The notes beneath the pieces are model-generated. The model made no database searches, was not told where the DNA came from, and worked only from the letters and a program-made list of their open reading frames with translations. From NCBI RefSeq assembly GCF_006438955.1, contig NZ_RCZK01000007.1, forward strand, positions 1-64,000: a stretch of 64,000 nt of DNA, written 5' to 3'. Numbering within the stretch: the first letter of the stretch is position 1; each line of letters starts with the position of its first letter. This stretch comes from Sphingomonas oligophenolica. Lineage in GTDB: Bacteria; Pseudomonadota; Alphaproteobacteria; Sphingomonadales; Sphingomonadaceae. Below are positions 1 to 8,223 of this stretch, piece by piece. Made by a program: the position numbers and the translations under genes.

Positions 1-1
1 C

Positions 2-232
2 ATCAGTATGGACGGCAAGGGCTGCTGGCGCGACAACGTGTTCGTTGAGCGCCTTTGGCGCTCGGTGAAATACGAGGAGGTATATCTGCACGCCTACGCA
101 TCGGTCCCCGAGGCCCGCGCCGGCATCGGCCGATACTTCGCATTTTATAATGGCATCCGGCCGCACTCAGCTCTTGGCGGCCGCACGCCCGACCAGATAT
201 ACTTCGACCAGCCGCTTCTCGCAGCGGCATGA
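2..232 (+). mobile_element. IS3-family transposase OrfB, C-terminal end (cut by window edge)
   Basis: An open frame enters from the left edge and stops at 230-232. It matches the end of an IS3-family OrfB (DDE integrase fold). The segment NVFVERLWRSVKYEE carries the last catalytic glutamate, followed by YNGIRPHSALGGRTPDQIY, the usual tail of these proteins. The first two catalytic aspartates would lie outside the window, so whether the gene is whole cannot be judged. The coding stop is followed within about 60 bases by a second, different transposase fragment, so this is a patch of nested or decayed insertion sequences at the end of an integrated element. Confidence 0.85.
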
Positions 233-287
233 TCAACCAGCGGCGATCCACTTATCCAAGCCGCGAGCCTGTGCAGACGACCGGAGC

Positions 288-614
288 CACCTCTCCGAGC
301 CGATCGAGTGGCTCACCGATAACGGGAGCTGTTACACCGCACGCGATACCCGCGCGTTCGCCCGCGACATCGGGCTGATCCCGCGCACCACGCCGGTCAG
401 CAGCCCGCCGTCGAACGGCATGGCGGAGGCGTTCGTCCGCACGCTGAAGCGCGATTACGTCCGCGTGAACCCAAGACCGGATGCCAGGACCGTCATCGAG
501 CAGCTGCCCGGCTGGTTCGCCCATTATAACGACGTGCATCCGCACCGCGCTTTGCGCTACCGATCACCCCGCGAGTTCATCGCGAAAACCTGCGAGGCTC
601 TGTCAGGCCTTTAG
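288..614 (+). pseudogene. Remnant of an IS2-type (IS3 superfamily) transposase OrfB
   Basis: About 109 codons match only the C-terminal third of an IS2-group transposase. EWLTDNGSCYTARDTRAF includes the second catalytic Asp, and NGMAEAFVRTLKRDYV includes the catalytic Glu. HYNDVHPHRALRYRSPREF is the typical tail. The first catalytic Asp and everything upstream are missing, and the frame runs backward into unrelated sequence overlapping the end of the first transposase, so it is a 5'-truncated fragment. Upstream in-frame ATGs exist but do not begin a transposase. The exact left boundary of homology is my estimate. Confidence 0.8.
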
Positions 615-660
615 GGGGCAACAACAGTCTAAGGCACGTCCGACTTTTTGTAGGAAAGCC

Positions 661-698
661 TTACACATGTCTTACACACTTACACAAAACCTTACACA
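661..698 (+). repeat. Four TTACACA direct repeats next to the tRNA-derived attachment site
   Basis: TTACACA occurs at 661-667, 672-678, 680-686 and 692-698, all on the plus strand, within AT-rich DNA unlike the surrounding GC-rich chromosome. Short direct repeats of one orientation within 100 bp of an attachment core are what arm-type binding sites of tyrosine recombinases or excisionases look like. The sequence shows the repeats; the recombinase role is inference. No integrase gene is inside the window; it would lie to the left. Confidence 0.55.
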
Positions 699-756
699 AA
701 AATCCATTTTTTAGAATAAATCGCTTAATATCAAACACTTAAGGTAGTCTCGACCT

Positions 757-810
757 ACTCAAAATCCGGTTCCGAGAGGAGTGTGGGTTCGATTCCCACC
801 GCCCGCACCA
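757..810 (+). mobile_element. tRNA-Leu(CAA) 3' half, probable attachment site (attR-like)
   Basis: From the anticodon loop on, the sequence is a perfect 3' half of a class II tRNA-Leu. CAA lies at 760-762, followed by the 3' anticodon strand TCCGG, a long variable arm, and a T arm (GTGGG at 783-787 paired with CCCAC at 795-799). The acceptor strand CGCCCGC (800-806), discriminator A and encoded CCA (808-810) complete it. The upstream bases do not pair with TCCGG and contain no D arm or 5' acceptor strand, so no functional tRNA is encoded. A tRNA 3' fragment bordering transposase debris is the classic scar of an element integrated into a tRNA gene; the element lies to the left and the original chromosome to the right. 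Confidence 0.8.
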
Positions 811-877
811 TCGGTTTTCTTGGGTGGTCGAACCCCGTCGTGGCCATCGCCGGGCGCCGAAGTGCCACCAGACTCCT

Positions 878-2170
878 CTACTTCAGCGCCGCCAGCAGAT
901 CGTCGACGGCGACGTGCGCGAACGTCGTGAAACTGTCGGCGACGCCGTAGGGCAGCAGGAGTGTGCGGTCCTGAACCAGGCCGCCGCAGCTGTAGACAAC
1001 GTTGGGGACATAGCCGTCGCGCTCCTTGGGGCTGGGATGGACCAACGGCAGCGCCATCCGGCCGAGCACCTTTGCCGGGTCGCGCTTGTCGAGCAGCGCG
1101 GCGCCGATGCAATAGTTGCGGACCGACCCGACGCCGTGGGTCAGCACCAGCCAGCCTTCGTCGATTTCGATCGGTGATCCGCAATTGCCAATCTGGATGA
1201 ACTCCCAGAAATATTCGGGTGCGAGGATCACATCGCCGCCCTCCCAATGGGTGAGACTGTCCGAATAGAGCAGCCGCAGGTTCTCGTTGTCCTGTCGCCC
1301 GAGCATCGCATAGCGACCGTCGATCTTGCGCGGGAAGAGCGCCATGCCCTTGCCCGCAGCGGCGTCGCCGGTCATTCGGCGCAACGTCATCGATCGGAAC
1401 CCGTCCGCCTCGAGCAACTCGCTGCGCGCGGTCGATCCGTCGTACGCGGTGTAGGTGCCAAGGTGGGATACGCGCCCGTCGTCATCGACGAAACGGCAGA
1501 GGCGGACATCCTCGACTCCGCGCGCCTGGCTGGCGGTGATGGGGAACAGGATCGATTCGGAGATGTCGCGACTGGCTTCGCAGTTCACGCGGATCACGCC
1601 ATCCTCGAAGTCGTCGTGGCGCTCGATCCGCGGTCCGACCGCGATCGGGCTTGGTTCATCGACCACGAACCCCCCCGCGGGATCCCACAGTCCGGTGCGG
1701 AACGTGACCGAGGACAAATGGCCCTCGCCGATCCCGCGGAGCGACAGGATGAAGCGGATGCCGCCGTCCGGTACGCCGTCCTGATCGGGGTGTGCGATCA
1801 TGCTGGGATTGAACAGTGCAGCGGACTCAAATGCATATTCTTCGGAGAAATACGCGCCGATCAACATGGCGCGGTCGAGATCGACCGAGGCGCAATCGCC
1901 GGTGTCCTTGATCTCGGCGAAGCGTCGCAACACGGTGTCGTCGGCGTCGTGGTGGCGATCGCGCAAGTTGGCCATGATCCGGGCGAGTTCGGCGTATAGC
2001 GCATCGTCGTCGAGCGATTTGATCCGGTCGGCGATCCGTTCGGGGCGAGACTTGACCTGGTCGTCGAATCCATCGGGGTCGGAAAGATCGAACGGGCGAA
2101 TCACCGTCCGTGCCGCATCGGGGCGGAGGATCAGCGCGGAGTGGGTCATGATGTCGGTGCCGATTGGCAT
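878..2170 (-). CDS. GH130-family glycoside phosphorylase/hydrolase-like protein
   Basis: A 430-residue protein resembling family GH130 (five-bladed beta-propeller enzymes acting mostly on beta-mannosides, many by phosphorolysis). Visible signatures are GVEDVRLCRF in the middle, GNCGSPIEIDEGWLVLTHGVG-like sequence later, and YVPNVVYSCGG near the C-terminus. No signal peptide is seen, so it probably acts in the cytoplasm. The chosen ATG at 2170 has AGGAGA eight bases upstream; a longer frame to 2206 exists but lacks a good ribosome site. The substrate cannot be told. It is the first chromosomal gene beyond the attachment site and stands alone, with no sugar transporter beside it. Confidence 0.75.
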   Translation of the reverse strand: MPIGTDIMTHSALILRPDAARTVIRPFDLSDPDGFDDQVKSRPERIADRIKSLDDDALYAELARIMANLRDRHHDADDTVLRRFAEIKDTGDCASVDLDRAMLIGAYFSEEYAFESAALFNPSMIAHPDQDGVPDGGIRFILSLRGIGEGHLSSVTFRTGLWDPAGGFVVDEPSPIAVGPRIERHDDFEDGVIRVNCEASRDISESILFPITASQARGVEDVRLCRFVDDDGRVSHLGTYTAYDGSTARSELLEADGFRSMTLRRMTGDAAAGKGMALFPRKIDGRYAMLGRQDNENLRLLYSDSLTHWEGGDVILAPEYFWEFIQIGNCGSPIEIDEGWLVLTHGVGSVRNYCIGAALLDKRDPAKVLGRMALPLVHPSPKERDGYVPNVVYSCGGLVQDRTLLLPYGVADSFTTFAHVAVDDLLAALK

Positions 2171-2230
2171 GCTTTTCTCCTGGGGCGGGCGCGCCAGCTC
2201 GATCACTGTACGATCGAGGCGCCGCGATGG

Positions 2231-2689
2231 TTACGCACGGATGGCGACGATCTCGATCGCGTCGTCGCGACCGTTGAAGGGCATGGCGTCCCCGACCTCC
2301 GCTCCGATCAGTGCACGCGCCAGCGGGGCGGAAAAGGCGATCCGGTCCGCCTTGGGATCAGCCTCGTCGTCGCCGACGATGTGGATCACGCGCGGCTTGC
2401 CCATCAGCCGGATGTCGACGATCGAGCCGAATCCGATGCTGCCGTCGGCGGGCGCGAGAGTCTCGGCCGCCGTCGCGCGCCGGGTCTTCCAATAGCGTAG
2501 ATCGCGCTGGATCGGCTTCGCGCCGTCATCGTCCAATCCGGCCAATGCTGATTCGAGTGCGGCGATCCGCGCGTCGATCAACGCCCGACCGTGCGCGGTG
2601 ACCAGATTGGGACCGGTCGGGATCGGGATTTCGAATTTGGGCTCGAGATGCTCTTCATCGCTATCCCGGCGAAACGCCACGCTCATCAT
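2231..2689 (-). CDS. GreA/GreB-family transcription elongation factor-like protein
   Basis: A protein of about 152 residues with the Gre layout: a helical N-terminal half (a coiled-coil-like stretch from DARIAALESALAG onward) and a compact FKBP-like C-terminal domain containing FGSIVDIRL, HIVGDDEADP and FSAPLARALIGAEVGD. The last is the conserved 'SP-LG-ALLG--GD' region. Gre proteins rescue backtracked RNA polymerase by stimulating transcript cleavage. Whether acidic tip residues are suited to that is unclear, so it may be a Gre-like regulator. Start at 2689 or 2686 (ATGATG) is preferred because GAAGG lies 5-8 bases upstream; a TTG at 2701 is possible. Confidence 0.75.
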   Translation of the reverse strand: MMSVAFRRDSDEEHLEPKFEIPIPTGPNLVTAHGRALIDARIAALESALAGLDDDGAKPIQRDLRYWKTRRATAAETLAPADGSIGFGSIVDIRLMGKPRVIHIVGDDEADPKADRIAFSAPLARALIGAEVGDAMPFNGRDDAIEIVAIRA

Positions 2690-2781
2690 CGCTACCTTCA
2701 AAACTGTGCCAGAGCCGGACAGGCGCGGCTTAACCTTCTTTGTCGCTGGTCGAAATCGTCAACAAATCGTTAAGCTCCATC

Positions 2782-2949
2782 ATGACCAGACGATTAGTTC
2801 TTACCAACGAAGCCGCCCGCCATCCTTTCCGCGTGACGCTGCCCCCGCCGATCGTGGCGCGCGCGCACGCCAGCGACGACAACGACTGGAAGCTCTTCGC
2901 GCTGAGCTTCGCGGCCTTCTTCACCTGCTTCTATACGTTCATCTGCTAG
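2782..2949 (+). CDS. Small protein with C-terminal membrane segment
   Basis: A 55-residue frame starting at ATG 2782 (an upstream TTG at 2740 would add 14 residues). The basic N-terminal part MTRRLVLTNEAARHPFRV is followed by a proline-rich stretch and a C-terminal hydrophobic segment LFALSFAAFFTCFYTFIC, which would anchor it by its tail. I recall similar short proteins in sphingomonads but know no function. It converges with the transporter on the other strand, the stops overlapping by four bases. Confidence 0.55.
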   Translation: MTRRLVLTNEAARHPFRVTLPPPIVARAHASDDNDWKLFALSFAAFFTCFYTFIC

Positions 2950-4235
2950 TCGCAGGCCAGGTGAAGGCGCTGCGCCAGCCAAGCCGCGATCAGGCACATA
3001 CCGGCAACGACGAACAGCATGTTTTCTGGGGAGACGCCAAGCGCGGTGATCCCAATCACCGCGAGCGCGCCGACGACCATCGCGCCTGAATTGACGACAT
3101 TGTTCGCAGCGACCGTCCGCGCGGTGTGATCGCGGGTCACCGTCGTCGTCAGGAAGGCGTAGAGCGGCACCACGAACATGCCGCCGGTTACCGCGATCGC
3201 CAATAGCGACAGCATGATCGGAATCGCGCGTGGCTGCGCGACGAATTCGGTCCAGTCGTACAAATGCCCGGGTTCGGCGGGAATCCACAGCCGTACCAAG
3301 AGCGAGAACAGCACGACGCTGATCCCCATCGCGATCACCGAGGCGGGGGCATATTTAGCAGATATCTTGCCGCGCAGCAGCGTGTTGATGACGACCGAGC
3401 CGATCGCAATCCCGATCGACAGCGTCGCCGTGAACAGGCTCGCGACCTCCTGCGTCGTCGTGAGCACGTTCTTCACGAGCGGCGGGAAGATGATGATCAG
3501 CACCGCGCCGATCGTCCAGAAGAAGCTGATCGAGAGGATGGCGAGGAATAGCCGCGGGATGTGCATCGTCGCGCTGATCAACCGCCACGAGGCGGTGAAC
3601 GGGTTCCAGTTGATCGTCAGATGGGGGCCTTCGCGCGGGGCGGGGGCGACCTCGCGGCCGCTGAACCAGCCGATCCCCGCGACGAGGAGCACCCCGATCG
3701 CGGCCGCCTCGACCGAAATATATCCGGCTAGGATCGTCCCGAACAGGATCGCGATATAGGTGCCCGCCTCGACCAGTCCGGTCGCACCCAGCACGTCGCG
3801 ATTGGGCAGATGCTGCGGCAGGATCGCGTATTTGATCGGCCCGAAGAACGTAGAATGCATACCCAGCAGGAACACGCAGCCGAACATCATCACGATTCCG
3901 GCATAGCTGTGCCCGGACTGCGCGAGCATCAGCCCGCCCGCGCCGACGAGCATGATGCCGATCTCCGCCGTTTTCACGATGCGGATGATCCGCGCCTTGT
4001 CGTGGCTGTCGGCGAGTTGCCCCGCGAGCGCGGAGAACAGAATGAAGGGCAGCGTCGACAGGACGGTCGCGACGCCGTTGAACACCTGTTCGGTCGCGGG
4101 GTCGTTGAAGATGCGGTAGGTCGCGAACAGCACCATCGCCTGTTTGAACAGATTGTCGTTGAACGCACCGAGAAATTGCGTCGTGAACAGGGGCAGGAAC
4201 CGGCGTTGCTTCAGCAACCCCAACGCATTCAACAT
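2946..4235 (-). CDS. MFS transporter, LplT-like
   Basis: A polytopic protein of about 429 residues (ATG at 4235; a longer frame to 4319 adds a dubious 28 residues). The N-terminal FLGAFNDNLFKQAMVLF is typical of the LplT/Aas-associated transporter family, which flips lysophospholipids across the inner membrane. At least ten hydrophobic segments can be counted, and the conserved loop GQLADSHDKARI follows the second helix, as in major facilitator proteins. No acyltransferase domain is fused to it, unlike some relatives. The divergently placed pgsA also belongs to phospholipid metabolism, which fits, but the substrate is inferred. Confidence 0.8.
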   Translation of the reverse strand: MLNALGLLKQRRFLPLFTTQFLGAFNDNLFKQAMVLFATYRIFNDPATEQVFNGVATVLSTLPFILFSALAGQLADSHDKARIIRIVKTAEIGIMLVGAGGLMLAQSGHSYAGIVMMFGCVFLLGMHSTFFGPIKYAILPQHLPNRDVLGATGLVEAGTYIAILFGTILAGYISVEAAAIGVLLVAGIGWFSGREVAPAPREGPHLTINWNPFTASWRLISATMHIPRLFLAILSISFFWTIGAVLIIIFPPLVKNVLTTTQEVASLFTATLSIGIAIGSVVINTLLRGKISAKYAPASVIAMGISVVLFSLLVRLWIPAEPGHLYDWTEFVAQPRAIPIMLSLLAIAVTGGMFVVPLYAFLTTTVTRDHTARTVAANNVVNSGAMVVGALAVIGITALGVSPENMLFVVAGMCLIAAWLAQRLHLACD

Positions 4236-4348
4236 GATCGCAAACGGCCTCGATCGTGGCAGTGACGCGGCGGCATAGCCGAGTGGCGCGGACAGCGCCA
4301 ATGACAAAGCCGGTTCCACCGCGCGATGGTCGGGAGTAGGGGAAGGCG

Positions 4349-4915
4349 ATGCTGACGCTTCCCAACCTGTTGACGCTTTCGCGGATCGTTGCGGTACCGC
4401 TGCTCGTCGCGCTGCTATGGTGGCCGCGGTGGGAGGCGGGATTCGGAATCGCCTTTGCGCTCTATTGCCTGATGGGGCTGACCGATTATTTCGATGGCTA
4501 TGTCGCGCGCGCGCGCGGCACGGTGTCGAAGCTCGGCCAGTTCCTCGATCCGATCGCGGACAAGATCATGATCGCGGCGGTCATCCTGATGCTGGTCGGC
4601 ACCCGCCACGACGATCTGGCGCTGATTACCGGGGTCAACCTGATCGCGGCGCTGATCATCCTGCTCCGCGAGATCGCGGTGTCGGGGTTGCGCGAATTCC
4701 TCGCCGGGCTGCAGGTGTCGCTGCCGGTGTCGAAGCTCGCCAAATGGAAGACGACGTTGCAGCTCGTCGCGTTCGGGGCGTTGATCCTGGCGGGCGCATT
4801 GCCCGCGATTTGGTGGGTCAAGTCGGTCGGACTCGTCTGCCTGTGGGGCGCGGCGGTGCTGACGTTGATCACCGGCTGGGATTATCTCCGCGCCGGTCTG
4901 CGGCACATGGATTGA
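4349..4915 (+). CDS. pgsA: CDP-diacylglycerol--glycerol-3-phosphate 3-phosphatidyltransferase
   Basis: A 188-residue inner-membrane enzyme that makes phosphatidylglycerol phosphate from CDP-diacylglycerol and glycerol 3-phosphate, the committed step toward phosphatidylglycerol and cardiolipin. The full CDP-alcohol phosphatidyltransferase signature is present: DYFDGYVARARG, then GQFLDPIADK. The N-terminus LTLPNLLTLSRI is standard for PgsA, and several membrane helices follow. moaD begins four bases after its stop, so the three genes pgsA-moaD-moaE are probably transcribed together. Confidence 0.95.
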   Translation: MLTLPNLLTLSRIVAVPLLVALLWWPRWEAGFGIAFALYCLMGLTDYFDGYVARARGTVSKLGQFLDPIADKIMIAAVILMLVGTRHDDLALITGVNLIAALIILLREIAVSGLREFLAGLQVSLPVSKLAKWKTTLQLVAFGALILAGALPAIWWVKSVGLVCLWGAAVLTLITGWDYLRAGLRHMD

Positions 4916-4919
4916 CGCG

Positions 4920-5180
4920 ATGCGGGTACGATTGCTCTATTTCGCCTGGGTGCGCGAACGGATCGGACGGGGCGAGGAGGACGTCGATCCACCCGCGTCG
5001 CTCGCCAGCGTCGCGGATTTGGTCGATTGGCTTGCGACGACGCGCGGCGCGGGTTATGCCGAGGCATTCGGGGATCGCCATCGGTTGCGCGCCGCGGTCG
5101 ACCAGCGGTTTGTGCCGCTGACCGCGGCGATTGGCGCTGCGCGCGAGATCGCGCTCTTTCCGCCGGTAACGGGCGGATGA
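4920..5180 (+). CDS. moaD: Molybdopterin synthase sulfur carrier subunit
   Basis: An 86-residue beta-grasp protein ending in Gly-Gly (FPPVTGG), the end that is adenylated and thiocarboxylated to carry sulfur for molybdopterin. The N-terminal strand RVRLLYFAWVRERIG is typical of MoaD. It ends within the start codon of moaE (ATGA overlap at 5177-5180), matching the 1:1 complex the two subunits form. Confidence 0.93.
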   Translation: MRVRLLYFAWVRERIGRGEEDVDPPASLASVADLVDWLATTRGAGYAEAFGDRHRLRAAVDQRFVPLTAAIGAAREIALFPPVTGG

Positions 5181-5620
5181 TCCGGATCGCGGTCGGGCCG
5201 GAGCCGATCGACATTGCCGCGGAAATGGAACTGGTCGAGGCCGGGGAGAACGGCGCGGTCGCGACGTTTACCGGGTTGGTGCGCAGCGACGACGGGGTTT
5301 CGACGCTGGAGCTAGAGCATTATCCGGGTGCGACCGAGGCCGCGCTGGCGGAGGTAGCGGCGGCGGCAACCGAGCGATGGTCGCTGGCAGCGGCGACGAT
5401 CGTCCATCGGGTCGGCCCCATGCGCCCGGGCGAGCGGATCGTGTTCGTCGCGACCGCCGCGGCGCATCGCGGCGCCGCGCTGGACGCGTGTGCCTATCTT
5501 ATCGATCGGCTCAAAACCGACGCGCCGTTCTGGAAGCGCGAAACGCGCGGAGCCGAGCCGCGGTGGGTGGAAGCGCGCGCCGCGGACGATCAGGCCGCGG
5601 CGCGCTGGAGTGTCGATTAG
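5177..5620 (+). CDS. moaE: Molybdopterin synthase catalytic subunit
   Basis: A 147-residue catalytic subunit that converts cyclic pyranopterin monophosphate to molybdopterin using MoaD-thiocarboxylate. Recognisable parts are GAVATFTGLVRSDD near residues 30-45, the HRVGPMRPGE turn, and the lysine-bearing LKTDAPFWKRE that forms the active site. It overlaps moaD by four bases. Its stop overlaps the stop of the convergent fasciclin gene. Other cofactor genes (moaA, moaC, mog) are not in the window. Confidence 0.95.
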   Translation: MIRIAVGPEPIDIAAEMELVEAGENGAVATFTGLVRSDDGVSTLELEHYPGATEAALAEVAAAATERWSLAAATIVHRVGPMRPGERIVFVATAAAHRGAALDACAYLIDRLKTDAPFWKRETRGAEPRWVEARAADDQAAARWSVD

Positions 5621-6252
5621 CCGAGCGTCGGGATCAGCACGCCGTTGACGACGTGGACCATGCCGTTCGACTGGCGCACGTCGGCGGTCTGGATGAAACT
5701 GACATTGCCGGTCGCGCTGGTCAGTTTGACCGCGCTGCCTTCCATCGTGGCGGTGATCGGCTGGCCCGCCACGGTCGTCAGCGTCGCGGAACCGCCGCCA
5801 TCCTTGATCATCTTCATCAGCATCGCCGACGTGATCGTGCCGGGAACGACGTGATAGGTCAGGACCTTGACCAGCGACGCCTTGTTCTCGGGCTTCAACA
5901 GCGTGTCGACCGTACCGGGGGCGAGCAGGCCGAACGCGTCGTTGGTCGGGGCGAAGACGGTGAAGGGGCCAGGCCCGGACAGCGTGTCGACGAGCCCCGC
6001 GGCCTTCACCGCGGCGACCAGCGTCGTGAGATTCGGCGCGGCGGAAGCGTTCTCGACGATCGTCTTGGTCTGGATCATCGCGGCACCCCCGACGGTGGGG
6101 TTGCCCGCGGGGGTCATCGTCGACGCCTTGGTGCTGGCACTCGTGTTGCTCGACATCGACGCAGGCGCGGCCATGTCGTCGTTCATCGTGCTGCAGCCAG
6201 CCAGCGCGAGCGCGGCAGCGGCGGTCGTGATCAAAAAGGGCGCGCGAGTCAT
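5617..6252 (-). CDS. Fasciclin-domain lipoprotein
   Basis: A 211-residue secreted lipoprotein. The ATG at 6252 has AGGAG eight bases upstream. The signal peptide ends in the lipobox LALAGC, followed by a Ser/Thr/Met-rich linker and one fasciclin (FAS1) domain with PGPFTVFAPTNDAF and the H2 motif YHVVPG. FAS1 domains mediate adhesion or surface interactions; bacterial single-domain versions are poorly understood. It would be anchored in the outer or inner membrane facing the periplasm. It stands alone on this strand. Confidence 0.9.
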   Translation of the reverse strand: MTRAPFLITTAAAALALAGCSTMNDDMAAPASMSSNTSASTKASTMTPAGNPTVGGAAMIQTKTIVENASAAPNLTTLVAAVKAAGLVDTLSGPGPFTVFAPTNDAFGLLAPGTVDTLLKPENKASLVKVLTYHVVPGTITSAMLMKMIKDGGGSATLTTVAGQPITATMEGSAVKLTSATGNVSFIQTADVRQSNGMVHVVNGVLIPTLG

Positions 6253-6348
6253 CGAATATCTCCTGGTGGTGGTTCGGGTCTTGCGGGAGATACGGTTCAC
6301 ACCCGGAATAGTTTCAGTTCGGCCCTTGTCGCGGTGCCGTCGCCGAGA

Positions 6349-7251
6349 TCAGCGCGCTGCCGCCAGCGCGGTGGCGAGCAGCTGGAAATCGCGTTCGCGC
6401 GGGCTTGCACGCCGCCATACCAGCGCGATCCGGCGCACCGCGTTGGCGGCGTCGAGCGGGCGCGCCTCGATCCCGGTATGATCGAGGATGCCCGCCTCGA
6501 TTGCCATTTCGGGCAGCATCGTCATGCCCAATCCATTGTCGACCATCTGGACGATGGTATGGAGCGAGGTGCCCATCATCGTCGCCTCGGCGCGCAATTC
6601 GGGTCGGTTGCACGCGGCCAGCGCATGATCCTTGAGGCAATGCCCATCCTCGAGTAGCAGCAGCCGACTCTCGTCGATCGCCGCTGCAGGGATCATCGGC
6701 GCGGGGTTCGCCATGTCGGCGGGCAGGTAGGCGACGAACAACCGGTCCTCGAACAATGTCGCGCTCGCGATGTCGCCGCAGGAATAGGGGAGCGCGAGCA
6801 GCACGCAATCGGTTCGCCCGCTGTGCAGGCCGTCGCACGCCGCGGCGCTCGGCTCTTCGCGCAGGAACAGGCGAAGATCGGGATAATCCTGCCGTAGTCG
6901 GGGCAGGATGCGCGGTAGCATGAACGGCGCGATCGTCGGGATCACGCTCATCCGCATTTCCCCCGATAGCGGGCGCCCCGCGGCGCGCGCCATGTCGCCG
7001 AGTTCTTCCGCTTCGCGCAGCACCCGGCGCGCCTTGTCCGCGATCCGGTCGCCGAGCGGGGTGAACCGTACGACGCGGCGGGTCCGTTCGACCAGCACCA
7101 CGCCGACCAGCGTTTCGAGTTCGCGCAGCCCCGCCGAAAGCGTCGACTGGGTCACGAAACACGCCTCCGCCGCCCGCCCGAAATGACCGTGTTCGCGCAG
7201 CGCGACGAGATAGTGGAGCTGTTTCAGCGTGGGCAGATAGGTTGCGGCCAT
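6349..7251 (-). CDS. oxyR: LysR-family hydrogen peroxide sensor OxyR
   Basis: A 300-residue LysR-type regulator. The N-terminal winged helix (LKQLHYLVALREHGHFGRAA, then QSTLSAGLRELE) is followed by a substrate-type sensing domain. The segment LEDGHCLKDHALAAC puts Cys205 and Cys214 nine residues apart, exactly as the redox pair of OxyR; the intervening residues also match. Oxidation of such a pair to a disulfide switches the regulator on. The start at ATG 7251 gives the usual family length. No katG or ahpC lies in the window; the next gene upstream on the same strand is a TauE/SafE exporter. Confidence 0.9.
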   Translation of the reverse strand: MAATYLPTLKQLHYLVALREHGHFGRAAEACFVTQSTLSAGLRELETLVGVVLVERTRRVVRFTPLGDRIADKARRVLREAEELGDMARAAGRPLSGEMRMSVIPTIAPFMLPRILPRLRQDYPDLRLFLREEPSAAACDGLHSGRTDCVLLALPYSCGDIASATLFEDRLFVAYLPADMANPAPMIPAAAIDESRLLLLEDGHCLKDHALAACNRPELRAEATMMGTSLHTIVQMVDNGLGMTMLPEMAIEAGILDHTGIEARPLDAANAVRRIALVWRRASPRERDFQLLATALAAAR

Positions 7252-7307
7252 ATGGACTCGTAATCGGTAAAGTCGATTTGTAGATGTTGATATTGTAATT
7301 CGGTTGA

Positions 7308-8072
7308 TCAAAACACCGCGCGGTATAGGCCGAACAGGCTGGTGATGGTCAGGACCGTGCCTACCATTAGCAACAGCCGTTTGGGCCGCACGCGCTTTGC
7401 CAGCATCGCCCCGAACGGCGCGGCGACGACCCCGCCTATTAGCAGCCCCACCGTCGCGATGGTGAACGCCCGCCACCCCAATTGGGTGATGAAGGTAATC
7501 GAGATCGTGGCGGTCAGGAAGAATTCCGCGGTGTTGACCGTGCCGATGGTGGTTCGCGGCGAGGCACCCTGGAATAGTAGATTGCTGGTGACCACCGCCC
7601 CCCAGCCGCCGCCCCCCGCGGCGTCGAGGAAGCCGCCGATAAACCCGAGCGGCTCGACGACACTCGGCTCGCGCGCCTGCGGCGGATAGCGCCATGCGCG
7701 CCAGAGAAGGTACAGCCCTATGGCGGCGAGATAGGCGAGGATAAAAGGCTTGGCGATACTGGCGTCGATGTTCGACAGGACATAGGCACCGAGCACTCCA
7801 CCGACGACGCCGGGGATCACCAGCCGCATGAACAGTTGCCAGTTGACGTTGCGGTGCAGCGTGTGGCTGATCCCGGAGATTGCGGTCGTGAACGTCTCGA
7901 CCGTGTGGACTCCCGCCGAAGCAGCAGCCGGGGGAACCCCGATCCATAGCAGCATGGTGTTCGAGATGACTCCGAACGCCATTCCCAACGCGCCGTCGAC
8001 GACCTGCGCGGCGAAGCCGACGGCGACGAACGGGAGCAGGCTCGATAGATCGAAACTGGCGAGATCGGGCAT
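7308..8072 (-). CDS. TauE/SafE-family anion exporter
   Basis: A 254-residue inner-membrane protein with seven to eight hydrophobic segments and the paired family motifs: GFAAQVVDGALGMAFGV at the N-terminus and GFIGGFLDAAGGGGWGAVV in the second half, showing the internal duplication. The family exports sulfite, sulfoacetate or related anions, or imports sulfonates. The divergent neighbour is cysE, so a sulfur-related role is a reasonable guess. It lies 56 bp upstream of oxyR on the same strand and may be cotranscribed with it. Confidence 0.88.
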   Translation of the reverse strand: MPDLASFDLSSLLPFVAVGFAAQVVDGALGMAFGVISNTMLLWIGVPPAAASAGVHTVETFTTAISGISHTLHRNVNWQLFMRLVIPGVVGGVLGAYVLSNIDASIAKPFILAYLAAIGLYLLWRAWRYPPQAREPSVVEPLGFIGGFLDAAGGGGWGAVVTSNLLFQGASPRTTIGTVNTAEFFLTATISITFITQLGWRAFTIATVGLLIGGVVAAPFGAMLAKRVRPKRLLLMVGTVLTITSLFGLYRAVF

Positions 8073-8166
8073 GGATCGTCTCCGCTATCCATCCAGATGC
8101 TGACGCGCCGCGCTAATTCCTACAAGATAGATAGACTTTACCGAGCCGGTTTTGCGACCGAGTGCT

Positions 8167-8194
8167 CCTAGAATTCGCCAAACTGAATTCCTAG
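8167..8194. promoter_or_regulatory. Inverted repeat between the TauE/SafE gene and cysE
   Basis: CCTAGAATTC (8167-8176) and GAATTCCTAG (8185-8194) form an almost symmetric inverted repeat with an 8-base spacer. It lies about 30 bp ahead of the cysE start in the region shared with the divergent exporter gene. It could be an operator for a dimeric regulator. I cannot assign the regulator; no convincing -35/-10 pair was seen with it. Confidence 0.45.
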
Positions 8195-8223
8195 ATCGTC
8201 GTTTCGTACGAGGGGAATGCCAC

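Noticed and set aside
757..810. A functional tRNA-Leu gene
   Set aside because: Only the half from the anticodon loop to CCA is present; upstream bases do not pair with the anticodon 3' strand and there is no D arm or 5' acceptor strand.
1247..1999. 250-codon plus-strand frame inside the GH130 gene
   Set aside because: It lies opposite a protein with clear family motifs, has no ribosome site, and its translation is charge-rich noise typical of the antisense frame in GC-rich DNA.
6349..7947. A 532-residue fusion of an exporter and a LysR regulator
   Set aside because: The LysR part has its own start at 7251; the region upstream in that frame is the wrong frame of the TauE/SafE gene.
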